From JABDGM01 sp963738665 (GTDB lineage: Bacteria > Planctomycetota > Planctomycetia > Pirellulales > Lacipirellulaceae): a stretch of DNA of 64,000 nt. A program made the position numbers and the translations under genes. Shown in pieces: positions 7,896-16,553 of this stretch. How positions within the stretch are numbered: position 1 is the stretch's first letter; the number at the start of each line of letters is the position of its first letter. The notes below the pieces were generated by a model. It ran no database searches. It saw nothing but the letters and a program-made list of their open reading frames with translations, and had not been told where the DNA came from. Location: assembly GCA_963738665.1 (NCBI GenBank), contig CAVTXL010000016.1:1-64000 (forward strand), given 5' to 3'.

Positions 7896-9491
7896 TCAGC
7901 GAGCCTGCGGACCCGTCGGCTGGCTGCGGCTGGCGAGTGCGCGAACGAAATCCGCCGAGACGTTGTCGAGTGTGATCACTTCACTCTGTCCGCCCGGTTG
8001 TTTCGGCCGAATGATGCAGATCACCTCCGACGTCGCGGCCCTTCGCATGATTTCATCCCACGCGGCCTGCTCGGTCGCGTTCAAGCCGGCCGGCGGGGCC
8101 GCCGGCGCCGACGGTGCTGAGATATTGACGGCCAGCGGCGTCACGCCGCTCATCGAGCGACTTGGGGTGTCGCGATCCGTCCCCGGCGCCAACGTCCCGC
8201 GATCGGCGCCCGGTGTACCCGTGCTACCTGGGTCCTGCCCGCGGACAATCGGCCCGCTCCCCGGCTGGCGTCTTGTTGCACCCGCATCCCCGTCGGCCGC
8301 CAGCAAGCTTCGCGGCGTAAAAACTTCGCTCAACCCGCGCATGCTCAGTTCATCGTGAATCGCTTTCAGTGCTGCGTACAGGCCTTCGTTGCCTTCCCGA
8401 TCGGCCGCAAAGCAAACGCCGATTAGCTCGCCCGCTTCGTTGAACAAGCCGCCGCCACTGCGTCCCTCGACCGGCGCACCGCTGGCCTCGATATTCGGAG
8501 CGCCTTGGTAACGATCGAGCGACGTAATACGTGAGGCCAAGGCGGTCGGATCCTGGCCGTTGCTGCAGCCGACGCTCACCACCCGGTCGCCGCGCTGAAT
8601 TTCCGTCCGCGGCGGTGCCACTTTGGCAACAGTCACGTTACGATCTGGGCGAATTGCCACCAGGGCCACGTCGCGGTCCAGGTCGAAACTGATGACTTGT
8701 CCCGGCACCTGCCCGGCCGATCGCACCCCGCCCGGCGTGGCTTCAAACATTTCCACCGTAACCGGTCCCTGTCCTTTGGTGTCGCGGAACAAATGGCCGC
8801 ACGTCACCACGAGGGCCTGGCCTTGCCGGGCGTCGATGATCGTGCCCGTGCCAAACGAGCGACCGTTCTCTTCATCGACACGCAAACGTACGCTCGCGCC
8901 GATTAATCTCGCAACTCGAGCGTCCACCGGCGAGCTTGTTGCTACCGTGCCGGGTCGCGTGTCCCCAAACGCAGAGCGCGGCAAGTCAGTGCGGGGTTGC
9001 GTCAGTTGCGGTGCGTCGGCCGGGCCGAACGTCGCCGGAGTCTGCCGCTGGGCGGCCGGCCAGGTATCGCCGGCGGGCACCACCTCGTGCTGGCCAACTG
9101 ACGCCTGGTTGGCAGCCAACCGGTCGGGCGATTGCAGCCGAATCTGGTTGCGGCGCTCCAGCTCTGCGCCCGCGTCTTGAAACATCGCCGTGATCTGCTG
9201 ACCGCTCGCGGCCCCTTCCGTCCGCCGGAAGACTTGCCCGTCGACTAGCATGATCAACGTCGGCAGGCGTTCGACGTGATACGTCGCAGCCGTCTGCGGC
9301 TCCACGGTCACGTCGACCTGCCGAATCGGGTAGCGGGCGTTGATCAAACTGTGAATCGTCGGCGCCATCTGCTGGCAGTAGACGCAGTGGGGCGACGTGA
9401 AGTCGAGCAGCTCAATATCGCGGCCGCTGGCAGAATGCGCGACCAGGGCGGCGCACAAGAGGCCAATGGACGCAACAACCGATCGGACCAT
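7896..9491 (-). CDS. Secreted thioredoxin-trypsin-like protease fusion
   Basis: A 531-residue exported protein. It has a signal peptide (1-23). A thioredoxin-like domain follows with redox motif CVYC at 36-39 and the cis-proline loop RLPTL near 75-79. A variable linker leads to a trypsin-fold serine protease domain: His233 in VVTCGHLF, Asp274 in DRDVALV and Ser345 in GRSGGGLF, the DegP/HtrA-like triad. The C-terminal about 120 residues are proline-rich, then helical (LNATEQAAWDEIMRRA). A strong AGGAGGGAG site sits 5 bases before the ATG. The role is inferred as extracytoplasmic protein quality control with disulfide chemistry. No PDZ domain is visible. Confidence 0.75.
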   Translation of the reverse strand: MVRSVVASIGLLCAALVAHSASGRDIELLDFTSPHCVYCQQMAPTIHSLINARYPIRQVDVTVEPQTAATYHVERLPTLIMLVDGQVFRRTEGAASGQQITAMFQDAGAELERRNQIRLQSPDRLAANQASVGQHEVVPAGDTWPAAQRQTPATFGPADAPQLTQPRTDLPRSAFGDTRPGTVATSSPVDARVARLIGASVRLRVDEENGRSFGTGTIIDARQGQALVVTCGHLFRDTKGQGPVTVEMFEATPGGVRSAGQVPGQVISFDLDRDVALVAIRPDRNVTVAKVAPPRTEIQRGDRVVSVGCSNGQDPTALASRITSLDRYQGAPNIEASGAPVEGRSGGGLFNEAGELIGVCFAADREGNEGLYAALKAIHDELSMRGLSEVFTPRSLLAADGDAGATRRQPGSGPIVRGQDPGSTGTPGADRGTLAPGTDRDTPSRSMSGVTPLAVNISAPSAPAAPPAGLNATEQAAWDEIMRRAATSEVICIIRPKQPGGQSEVITLDNVSADFVRALASRSQPTGPQAR

Positions 9492-9604
9492 ACGCTCCCT
9501 CCTTGGATACGCGGTCGCTGAACTTGAAATGGCAAAGGCAGCCCATCCTGGGCCGCAGTGCGGGCGGTGAGTGTTCCAGCCGGTGCAGATTTGGCACCGG
9601 CGTT

Positions 9605-9659
9605 GCCGACCAAGATGGTCGGGCTATGTGGATTGCATAGCCCGACCATCTTGGTCGGC
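9605..9659. repeat. Perfect 24-bp inverted repeat (CCGACCA...TGGTCGG family)
   Basis: Arms 9605-9628 and 9636-9659 are exact reverse complements around the 7-base loop TGGATTG. Each arm itself holds the palindrome CCGACCAAGATGGTCGG. The same palindrome occurs twice more at 14057-14125. It lies between the divergent protease gene and metG and may be a REP-type element. Confidence 0.9.
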
Positions 9660-10061
9660 GCATTGGTGTGGGCACTGTAATCCTGAATGCGGGTAGGGGT
9701 GGGCGAACCTGGGTTTGGCCGGCGCGTCGTTTCGTCTGCTGGCAAACGCCGCCGGGCCGGGGGCGGGAATGTCCTCGACTTAGGTAAAAGTTTCAAGACC
9801 AGCTTGGAACAAAACGGGCGAATCGTGCCGCGCGGCCGCGATTTCTGGCCGTTTCAGCGGCGGCGCCTGCAGCCCATTTAACGAGAAGCACTTCGCATGC
9901 CAATCACGGCTGCTGGTCGCCCTCCCTTGTTTTCGTTAGGAGGGATACAATGGCGATCCCGCGCACTACTGCTCGCGATGCTAGCGAGTTGCGAGCGGCC
10001 ATAGTTGCACGCCTACCGCTTCGCCGCAGAATGCAATTCAAGAGGGGTTTCAACTTTTACT

Positions 10062-12122
10062 GTGCGTCGCATCCTTGTCACCTCCGCCCTGCCCTACGCC
10101 AACGGGCACCTCCACGTCGGCCACCTGGTCGAATACATCCAGACCGACATCTGGGTCCGCTTCCAGAAGCTCGTCGGCAATCAGTGTATTTATGTTTGCG
10201 CCGATGATACGCATGGCACGGCCGTCATGATTAGCGCCCGCAAGGCCGGAGTCAGTGAGGCCGAATTCATCGCAGCAATGCAGCAGGCCCACGAGCGTGA
10301 CTTCGCCGCCTTCGACATCGCGTTCGACAATTACGGCAGCACGAATAGCCCCGAAAACCGCCTTCTGTGTGGCATCTTTTGGCAGGCGATTCGCAAGGCC
10401 GGCATCGTCAAGCAACAGAACGTCGAGCAGCTCTTCGACCCGATGGCCGGCACGTTTCTGGCCGACCGCTTCGTGCGAGGCACCTGCCCCAACTGCAAGT
10501 CGCCCGATCAGCCCGGCGACAACTGCAGCAAGTGCGGCCATCACTATTCGCCGACCGACCTCATCGATCCCCGCAGCACGCTAAGCGACGCCGTGCCGGA
10601 AATTCGCCAGGCGCCCCATTTGTTCATCGAGCTGGAAAAGCTGCATCCGTTTTTGGAAGAGTGGTCGCAATCGGGCGGGCATTTGCAGCCGGAGATTGCC
10701 AATTACCTGAAGGGCCATTTTCTCGGCGAGCCGCTCCGCGATTGGGACATTTCGCGACCCGCGCCCTACTTCGGCTTCGAGATTCCCGATAGTCCCGGAA
10801 ACTACTGGTACGTCTGGTTTGACGCGCCGATCGGCTACATGGCCTCCACACGCCAGTGGTGCGATCGCACTGGTTGCAGCTTCGACGACTGGTGGCGCGG
10901 CGGCCAGGCTGAGGTGCATCACTTCATCGGCAAGGACATCGCTTACTTCCACACCTTGTTCTGGCCCGGCATGCTGAAGACGGCCGGGTTCAACCTGCCC
11001 AACAAAGTGCACATCCATGGTTTTTTGACCGTGGACGGCGAGAAGATGTCCAAGAGCAAGGGCACGTTTGTTAACGCGCGCACCTATCTCAATCATCTCG
11101 ATCCGAATTACTTACGATACTTCTACGCTTCCAAGTTGTCGTCGCGAGTCGAAGATATTGACCTGTCGGTCGACGAATTTGTTGCCAAGGTGAACACGGA
11201 TCTAGTGAACAAGGTTGTGAACCTGGCCAGCCGGACGGCGAAGTTTGTGGAATCGACCGGCCTGTCGGCCAAGTACCCGGACGATGGCGGGCTATTCGCC
11301 GCCGCGGCGAAAGCTGGGGGCGAGATTCGCGATGCCTACGAAGCCACCGACTACAGCCGCGCGATGCGAATCATCATGTCGTTGGCCGACGCGGCGAATC
11401 CGTTCGTCGAAGAGCACCGGCCGTGGGACTTGCGCAAAGACCAATCGAAGGCCCGCCAATTGCAGGACGTCTGCACGGTGGCGCTGAACTTGTTCCGGCA
11501 AATTATCGTTTACCTCTCGCCCGTGCTGCCGCGGCTCGCGCAGCAAACGGGCGAATTGTTGAACGACCCGATCGAGCGCTGGAAGCAATCGCAGACACCG
11601 CTCGTCGGCACGAAGGTCAACAAATTCACGCACATGCTCCAGCGAATCGAAGAAAAGGACGTACTAGCCATGATTGAAGAATCGAGAGAATCGCCCGGCG
11701 AGGTCGCCGCGGCGACCGGGCAACCAGCGCCGAGTTCGACTCCAGGCAACTGGAAAGACACAGGCGACGCCCTCGCCGCCGAGCCCCTCGCGGCCCAGTG
11801 CACAATCGACGACTTCACCAAGGTCGACCTCCGCATCGCTCGCGTCATCGCCGCCGAAGACGTGGCGGAGGCCAGGAAGCTCTTAAAGCTCACGCTCAGC
11901 CTGGGCGGCGGCACGACAAAAACCGTCTTCGCAGGCATCAAAGAGGCCTACAAACCGGCCGATCTTGTCGGCCGTTTAGTCGTCTGTGTGGCCAACCTCG
12001 CCCCGCGGCAGATGAAGTTCGGCACTAGCGAAGGCATGGTCACCGCCGCCGGGCCGGGCGGAGCGGACGTATTCCTCTTGGCTGTCGACAGCGGGGCCAT
12101 GCCTGGGCAGCGTGTGCATTGA
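10062..12122 (+). CDS. metG: Methionyl-tRNA synthetase
   Basis: Class I aminoacyl-tRNA synthetase that charges methionine onto tRNA, about 687 residues with the GTG start chosen here. The nucleotide-binding HIGH motif appears as HLHVGH (16-21) and the class signature as KMSKS. A zinc knuckle with C142, C145, C155 and C158 marks the MetRS1-type knuckle insertion. The C-terminal about 110 residues are an EMAP/Trbp-like tRNA-binding OB fold (VDLRIARVIAAEDV, PRQMKFGTSEGM), so this is the long dimeric form. An ATG at 10005 is also in frame, but residues before VRRILVTSALPYANG are not typical. Confidence 0.95.
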   Translation: MRRILVTSALPYANGHLHVGHLVEYIQTDIWVRFQKLVGNQCIYVCADDTHGTAVMISARKAGVSEAEFIAAMQQAHERDFAAFDIAFDNYGSTNSPENRLLCGIFWQAIRKAGIVKQQNVEQLFDPMAGTFLADRFVRGTCPNCKSPDQPGDNCSKCGHHYSPTDLIDPRSTLSDAVPEIRQAPHLFIELEKLHPFLEEWSQSGGHLQPEIANYLKGHFLGEPLRDWDISRPAPYFGFEIPDSPGNYWYVWFDAPIGYMASTRQWCDRTGCSFDDWWRGGQAEVHHFIGKDIAYFHTLFWPGMLKTAGFNLPNKVHIHGFLTVDGEKMSKSKGTFVNARTYLNHLDPNYLRYFYASKLSSRVEDIDLSVDEFVAKVNTDLVNKVVNLASRTAKFVESTGLSAKYPDDGGLFAAAAKAGGEIRDAYEATDYSRAMRIIMSLADAANPFVEEHRPWDLRKDQSKARQLQDVCTVALNLFRQIIVYLSPVLPRLAQQTGELLNDPIERWKQSQTPLVGTKVNKFTHMLQRIEEKDVLAMIEESRESPGEVAAATGQPAPSSTPGNWKDTGDALAAEPLAAQCTIDDFTKVDLRIARVIAAEDVAEARKLLKLTLSLGGGTTKTVFAGIKEAYKPADLVGRLVVCVANLAPRQMKFGTSEGMVTAAGPGGADVFLLAVDSGAMPGQRVH

Positions 12123-12160
12123 GTTGTTCGGCGCAATTGGCAATCGCCAGCAGATGCCTC

Positions 12161-12225
12161 ACGCCAAGGCACAAAGGCGCTAGGCGGGTTCAATTGCTAC
12201 CTTTGCGCCTCGGCGCTTTTGCGTG
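12161..12225. repeat. Imperfect palindromic repeat (ACGCCAAGGC...GCGCTTTTGCGT)
   Basis: ACGCCAAGGCACAAAGGCGC at 12161-12180 faces CTTTGCGCCTCGGCGC and TTTTGCGT at 12201-12224 in inverted orientation. It lies just after metG and may double as a terminator or be a REP-type element. Confidence 0.55.
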
Positions 12226-12284
12226 CGGAAACTTTTTCCGGTAACCTCACCACAGTTGGGGGGTTCAACAATTGAGGTGATGCG

Positions 12285-13325
12285 ATGCGGCACTGCGCGG
12301 TCGGTACGGCTATCGTCTTGATGAGTTTGGTGAGCTTTATCCATTGCTATTCCACTCGTGCCACCGGCGACGACTCGGCCGTCTCCACCATCGGCCGCAA
12401 GATTGTCGACTTCACGCTCCAAGATTATTTGGGAGCGAAAGTCTCCCTCGCCGATTGGTCCGACAAGCGGGCGATCGCCGTCGTCTTCCTGGGTGCCGAG
12501 TGCCCGCTGTCAAAGCTCTACGCGCCGAAGATCAGCGAGCTGGCAAAGCAGTACGGCAAAGAGGGCGTGCTGTGTGTCGGCATCGATTCCAACCGGCAAG
12601 ACTCGCTGGAGGACATCGCCCGCTTCGCCCGCGATCTGAAGGTCGATTTTCCGCTCCTCAAGGACCCAGGCAATCGCGTGGCCGACGCTTTCAGCGCGGT
12701 CCGCACCCCCGAAGCGTTTTTGCTCGACGGCGAGCGGCGGATCGTGTATCGCGGGCGGATCGACGACCAGTTCGGCGTCGGCTATGTCCGCGGCAAGACG
12801 GATACGAGTGACCTTTCGACGGCGATTGATGAAGTGCTAAGCGGCAAATCGGTGTCGACGCCGACCACCAACGCTGTGGGCTGCTTCATCGGCAAGGTCC
12901 GCAGCGAACCGACCAGCGGCGACATCACCTATACGAAACACATCGCACCGATCCTCAACGCCAACTGCGTCCGCTGCCATCGCGACGGCGAAGTCGCGCC
13001 GTTCGCCATGTCCTCGTACCAGGAGGTCGTCGGCTGGGCCGACACGATCGCCGAAGTGGTCCGCAATGAGCGGATGCCGCCTTGGCACGCCAACCCGGCC
13101 TATGGGAAGTTCAAGAACGATGCCCGGCTACCCGACGCGACAAAGCAGCTCATCTTCAACTGGGTGAAAAATGGCGCACCGGAAGGCGATCCCGCCGACC
13201 TGCCGCCGCCGCCCAAATTCGTCGACGGGTGGCAGATCTCAAAGCCCGACATGCTTGATCGAGATGCCCAAGCCGTTCGACGTGCCGGCCCGCGGCGTCG
13301 TCCCTTATCAGTACTTTTATCTTGA
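12285..13325 (+). CDS. Redoxin / cytochrome c-like / copper-oxygenase-like fusion, 5' part
   Basis: The 5' part of a large exported redox protein. It has a signal peptide (1-27). An AhpC/TSA peroxiredoxin-like thioredoxin-fold domain follows (GRKIVDFTLQDYLGAKVSL, VVFLGAECPLSKLYAP, GNRVADAFSAVRTPEAFLLD). A single-haem cytochrome segment comes next, CVRCHRDGEVAPFAMSSYQ at about residues 226-245, with PPWHANPAYGKF after it. The frame is lost near 13255; an extra G in CTTGATCGAG explains the switch to the frame of the next entry, which carries the third domain. The ATG has GAGGTGA just upstream. Triple fusions of this type are typical of planctomycetes; substrate unknown. Confidence 0.78.
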   Translation: MRHCAVGTAIVLMSLVSFIHCYSTRATGDDSAVSTIGRKIVDFTLQDYLGAKVSLADWSDKRAIAVVFLGAECPLSKLYAPKISELAKQYGKEGVLCVGIDSNRQDSLEDIARFARDLKVDFPLLKDPGNRVADAFSAVRTPEAFLLDGERRIVYRGRIDDQFGVGYVRGKTDTSDLSTAIDEVLSGKSVSTPTTNAVGCFIGKVRSEPTSGDITYTKHIAPILNANCVRCHRDGEVAPFAMSSYQEVVGWADTIAEVVRNERMPPWHANPAYGKFKNDARLPDATKQLIFNWVKNGAPEGDPADLPPPPKFVDGWQISKPDMLDRDAQAVRRAGPRRRPLSVLLS

Positions 13326-14055
13326 AAAAAAGATCGATAAAGACATTTGGGTCAAGGCGGCCGAGCTGCGGCCGGGCGCCCGCTCGGTCGTCCATCATGT
13401 AATCCTGTTCTACATTCCTCCCGGCCAAGAGCGTCACCGGCCCGAAGATATCTTGGCCAACAGCATCGTGACCTACGTCCCCGGCCTGCCGGCGATGAAT
13501 CTGCCCGCCGGCTACGCGACGCGGATCCCCGCCGGCTCGCGGTTGGTCTTTCAGGCTCACTACACGCCGAACGGCACCGCTCAAACCGACCGCAGCGTCG
13601 CCGGCCTCGTTCTAGCTGACCCCAACGAAGTGAAACACGAGCTGAAGTACGCACCGGCCATGAACTTCCGCTTCCGCATTCCGCCGGGCGCGAGCGATTA
13701 CAGGGTAGAAACCATCTATCGCGTCCGCGAGGATTCCATGCTCTTCGCCCTGACGCCCCACATGCACTACCGCGGCAAGAGCTTCCGCTTCACGGCCCAC
13801 TACCCCGATGGCCGCGATGAAATCTTACTCGACGTGCCCAGGTACGACTTCAATTGGCAAAACGTCTACACGCTGGCCGAGCCCAGGCCGCTCCCCAGCG
13901 GCACGCAAGTGCTGCTGGAAGCCCATTACGACAACTCAGCCGACAACCTGTTGAACCCCGACTCGACCAAGGCTGTGACCTGGGGCGATCAGACGTGGGA
14001 AGAAATGATGATCGGCACGATGACCGTGACGAAGGCCGACGGCGCCGATCAATAG
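13264..14055 (+). CDS. Redoxin / cytochrome / copper-oxygenase-like fusion, 3' part
   Basis: Continues the protein starting at 12285. It reads EMPKPFDVPARGVVPYQYF and then a PHM-like fold (copper type II ascorbate-dependent monooxygenase C-terminal type). Candidate copper ligands are in VVHHVILFY, the HYTPNG motif and the pair in PHMHYRGKSF. No own signal peptide or ribosome site is visible, so this is not an independent gene. The stop at 14055 is followed at once by two CCGACCA palindromes, which could terminate transcription against the convergent DUF2237 gene. Confidence 0.75.
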   Translation: MPKPFDVPARGVVPYQYFYLEKKIDKDIWVKAAELRPGARSVVHHVILFYIPPGQERHRPEDILANSIVTYVPGLPAMNLPAGYATRIPAGSRLVFQAHYTPNGTAQTDRSVAGLVLADPNEVKHELKYAPAMNFRFRIPPGASDYRVETIYRVREDSMLFALTPHMHYRGKSFRFTAHYPDGRDEILLDVPRYDFNWQNVYTLAEPRPLPSGTQVLLEAHYDNSADNLLNPDSTKAVTWGDQTWEEMMIGTMTVTKADGADQ

Positions 14056-14056
14056 T

Positions 14057-14125
14057 CCGACCATCTTGGTCGGATATGGGCAAAACGTTAAGAATCCGCG
14101 CCGCGTTCCCGACCAAAATGGTCGG
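14057..14125. repeat. Two CCGACCA...TGGTCGG palindromes
   Basis: CCGACCATCTTGGTCGG at 14057-14073 and CCGACCAAAATGGTCGG at 14109-14125, the same unit as at 9605-9659. They sit between two convergent genes, so a bidirectional terminator role is plausible. Confidence 0.85.
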
Positions 14126-14151
14126 GCTATCTGCGGACCAAATTCACCGCA

Positions 14152-14556
14152 CTAAATTGCGTCCACTGCATGCGCCTTGAGATCTTCCAGATCGCAAAAC
14201 GCCAGCGTCTCTTCGTGGGTCGCCGCGAGGATCACCTGCGGGGCCATGCCGGCTTCGAGCGCCTCTTGCCAACGCGGCGCACATAGGCACCAACGATCGC
14301 CCGGCTGTAGGCCGGGGAAGCCCCAGTTAAGATGGGGGGTCGACAGATCGTTGCCGGCCGCCTTGGAAAACTCCAAGAACTCGGCCGTCACGCGGACGCA
14401 GACGGTGTGCGAACCGGTGTCCTCCGGCCCTGTATTACAGCAGCCGTCGCGGAAGAAGCCAGTCATCGGCGAGGTTGAGCAGGCCTCCAGCTTGCCCCCC
14501 AGTACGTTTTTCGCCTTGGGCAGCCGGACGACACCGTTCTCAGCAATGCGAATCAT
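14152..14556 (-). CDS. DUF2237 family protein
   Basis: A 134-residue cytoplasmic protein. It shows the strongly conserved DUF2237 sequence: NVLGGKLEACSTSPMTGFFR, DGCCNTGPEDTGSHTVC, GNDLSTP, FPGLQPGDRWCLCAPRWQEA. The many conserved cysteines suggest metal or redox chemistry, but no function is established. The start is the ATG at 14556 with GAGGG 6 bases ahead; the longer open frame upstream runs into a palindromic repeat. It is convergent with the redoxin fusion. Confidence 0.88.
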   Translation of the reverse strand: MIRIAENGVVRLPKAKNVLGGKLEACSTSPMTGFFRDGCCNTGPEDTGSHTVCVRVTAEFLEFSKAAGNDLSTPHLNWGFPGLQPGDRWCLCAPRWQEALEAGMAPQVILAATHEETLAFCDLEDLKAHAVDAI

Positions 14557-14572
14557 ACAACCCTCACACAAT

Positions 14573-14694
14573 GTAGTAGGCACACTCCTGTGTGCCGCAA
14601 CAGCGGAGCAACATGGGCATGCCACCTGTTGGAGGGCAAAGCGACGCCCCAGCGGTTCTTTGCCACGGCACGCGGAGCGTGCCTGCTACAATGC
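14573..14694. repeat. REPIN-like element 1
   Basis: GTAGTAGGCACACTCCTGTG at 14573-14592 (continuing TGCCGCAA) and, inverted, CGGCACGCGGAGCGTGCC at 14667-14684 followed by TGCTACA. Two short imperfect palindromes face each other across about 65 bases. Similar pairs occur at 19357-19473 and 31255-31362. Confidence 0.75.
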
Positions 14695-14814
14695 CCTGTA
14701 AAACGCGAAACTCTCGCCCCGGCTGCGGGGTTAAGGTAGGATATACGCAACCTCGCTCTGTGCGGCCCCGCACCGGACACGGGACCGATTATAGCAACCC
14801 TGAGGGCTGGCGCG

Positions 14815-16474
14815 ATGTCTCTGCAGTCGTGCGTCCGTTTTCTGGCTTGGTCCGTTTCTTCGGTTCTGCTGGCCGCGGCAAATGCTTTCGCCGCGCCCGC
14901 CAGTCCCCCGCAAGTGGCTCGCGGCGTCGATCGCCTGCTCGGCGAAGAACTGTTCAAATCCGATTCGAAGCTGGCGCCGCGCACCGGCGATGCGACGTTC
15001 CTCCGCCGCGTCTGGCTCGACATCGTCGGCGATATTCCGACGCCCGAGCACTTGACGGCCTTCCTGCTCGATACTTCGCCCGACAAACGCGACCACGCGG
15101 TCCGCGAGCTTTTGGCCGATCCGCAATACGGTCAGAACTGGGCCCGTTACTGGCGCGACGTCGTGTTCGATCGCAAGCTGGAAGAGCGGGCTGAGATTGC
15201 CTCCGGCGCGATGGTCGCCGACCTGACGAAACAACTGAACGATAACGTCGGCTGGGACAAGGTCGCCACCGCATTCATCACGGCCACGGGCGACGTCAAG
15301 GAAAACGGTGCTGCCGCGATTGAAATGGCCCAGGACGGTCGCACCGAAGAAATCACCGCCGAAATGTCGCGCATCTTTCTGGGCATCCAGATTCAATGCG
15401 CCCAGTGCCACGATCACAAGACCGATCGCTGGAAGCGCGAGCAGTTTCACGAGCTGGCCGCCTTCTTTCCGCGGATTGGTTTACAGCCGGTCCAAGCCGC
15501 GACGCGCAACAGTTTTCAGGTTATCGCCAACGATCGCGGCGTTGCTCCCCGGGGCAACAATCCGGACGTGGCCAACCGACGCGGCCGGCCCGAACATTAC
15601 ATGCCCGACCTCGAGCACCCCACGGCCCAAGGCACTGAAATGACGCCGACGTTTTTCTTGAACGGCAAATCGATGCCGCTGGGGACGCCGGACGCCATCC
15701 GCCGCGGCACGCTCGCGAAGTGGATGACCGACAGCCCCTGGTTTGCCACCGCGCTGGTCAATCGCATGTGGGGGGAATTGGTTGGCGAAGGCTTTTACGA
15801 ACCGATTGATGACATAGGGCCCGATCGCACGCCCCACGGAAAGAAGGCCGTCGAACTGTTGAGCCGCAGCTTCGCCGAGAGCGGCTTCGACATTAAGTGG
15901 CTGATCCGCACGATCTGCGCCACCGACGCCTACCAGCGCGATAGCCGGCCGCGTCGCGGCGCCGAGGATACGCCGTTTCTCGCCAATGTGGCCCAGCCGC
16001 TGAGGGCTGACCAGCTTTACAGCGCCCTACTGACGGCAACCGATACGTCCGAGGCCGAAATGCGGCTCGGCGCACGTGGTCGCCGGGGCGGCCCAACCGG
16101 CGCAGTCGGCCCGCGCCGCGGCGGCAACGGCCCGCGGCAGCAGTTCGACGACACGTTCGGCTACGACCCCAGCGACCCCCGCGAAACGGTCGCGGGCTCG
16201 ATTCCAAAATCATTGGCAATGATGAACGGCCCGCGGATCAACCAGGCCGTCCGCGCCAGACCGCGCGACCACGCTCGGCCAACTCGTCGACGACATCCAA
16301 GACGACCAGGCGCTCGTGGTCGAATTGTATTTGCGCACGCTGTCGCGCGAGCCGACGCCCGACGAATTGAAAACCGCCCTGGCCTACCGGCGGACGGTGA
16401 CAAATCGGCCCGCGGCGTTTGAAGACCTCATGTGGGCCCTACTGAACACCGCGGAGTTTTCACACCGCAGATAA
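14815..16474 (+). CDS. DUF1549/DUF1553 domain secreted protein (frame broken near 16258)
   Basis: A planctomycete-specific exported protein of about 552 residues. It has a signal peptide (1-27). The DUF1549 part includes FLRRVWLDIVGDIPTPEH and the DUF1549 block QCAQCHDHKTDRWKREQFHE. The DUF1553 part includes WFATALVNRMWGELVGEGFY, PLRADQLYSALL and KSLAMMNGPRINQAVRA. Beyond this the frame shifts near 16255-16262, and the correct ending (TTLGQLVDDIQDDQALVVEL ... MWALLNTAEFSHRR) is in another frame with its stop at 16474. GAGGG precedes the ATG. It forms the usual pair with the DUF1501 gene downstream. Function in the family is unproven. Confidence 0.85.
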
Positions 16475-16553
16475 AGAACGATTGCGGATTTCAGAATACG
16501 GTTTGCAGATTGGATTCCGACTCTGACCCAAATCGGCAATTGGAGCATTAGCT

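Noticed and set aside
9950..10207. 85-codon frame with a strong AGGAGGGA site just before metG
   Set aside because: It overlaps metG out of frame and ends inside it; the product shows no family. It could be a leader peptide (the first 30 codons), but nothing else supports it; the metG start itself remains slightly uncertain.
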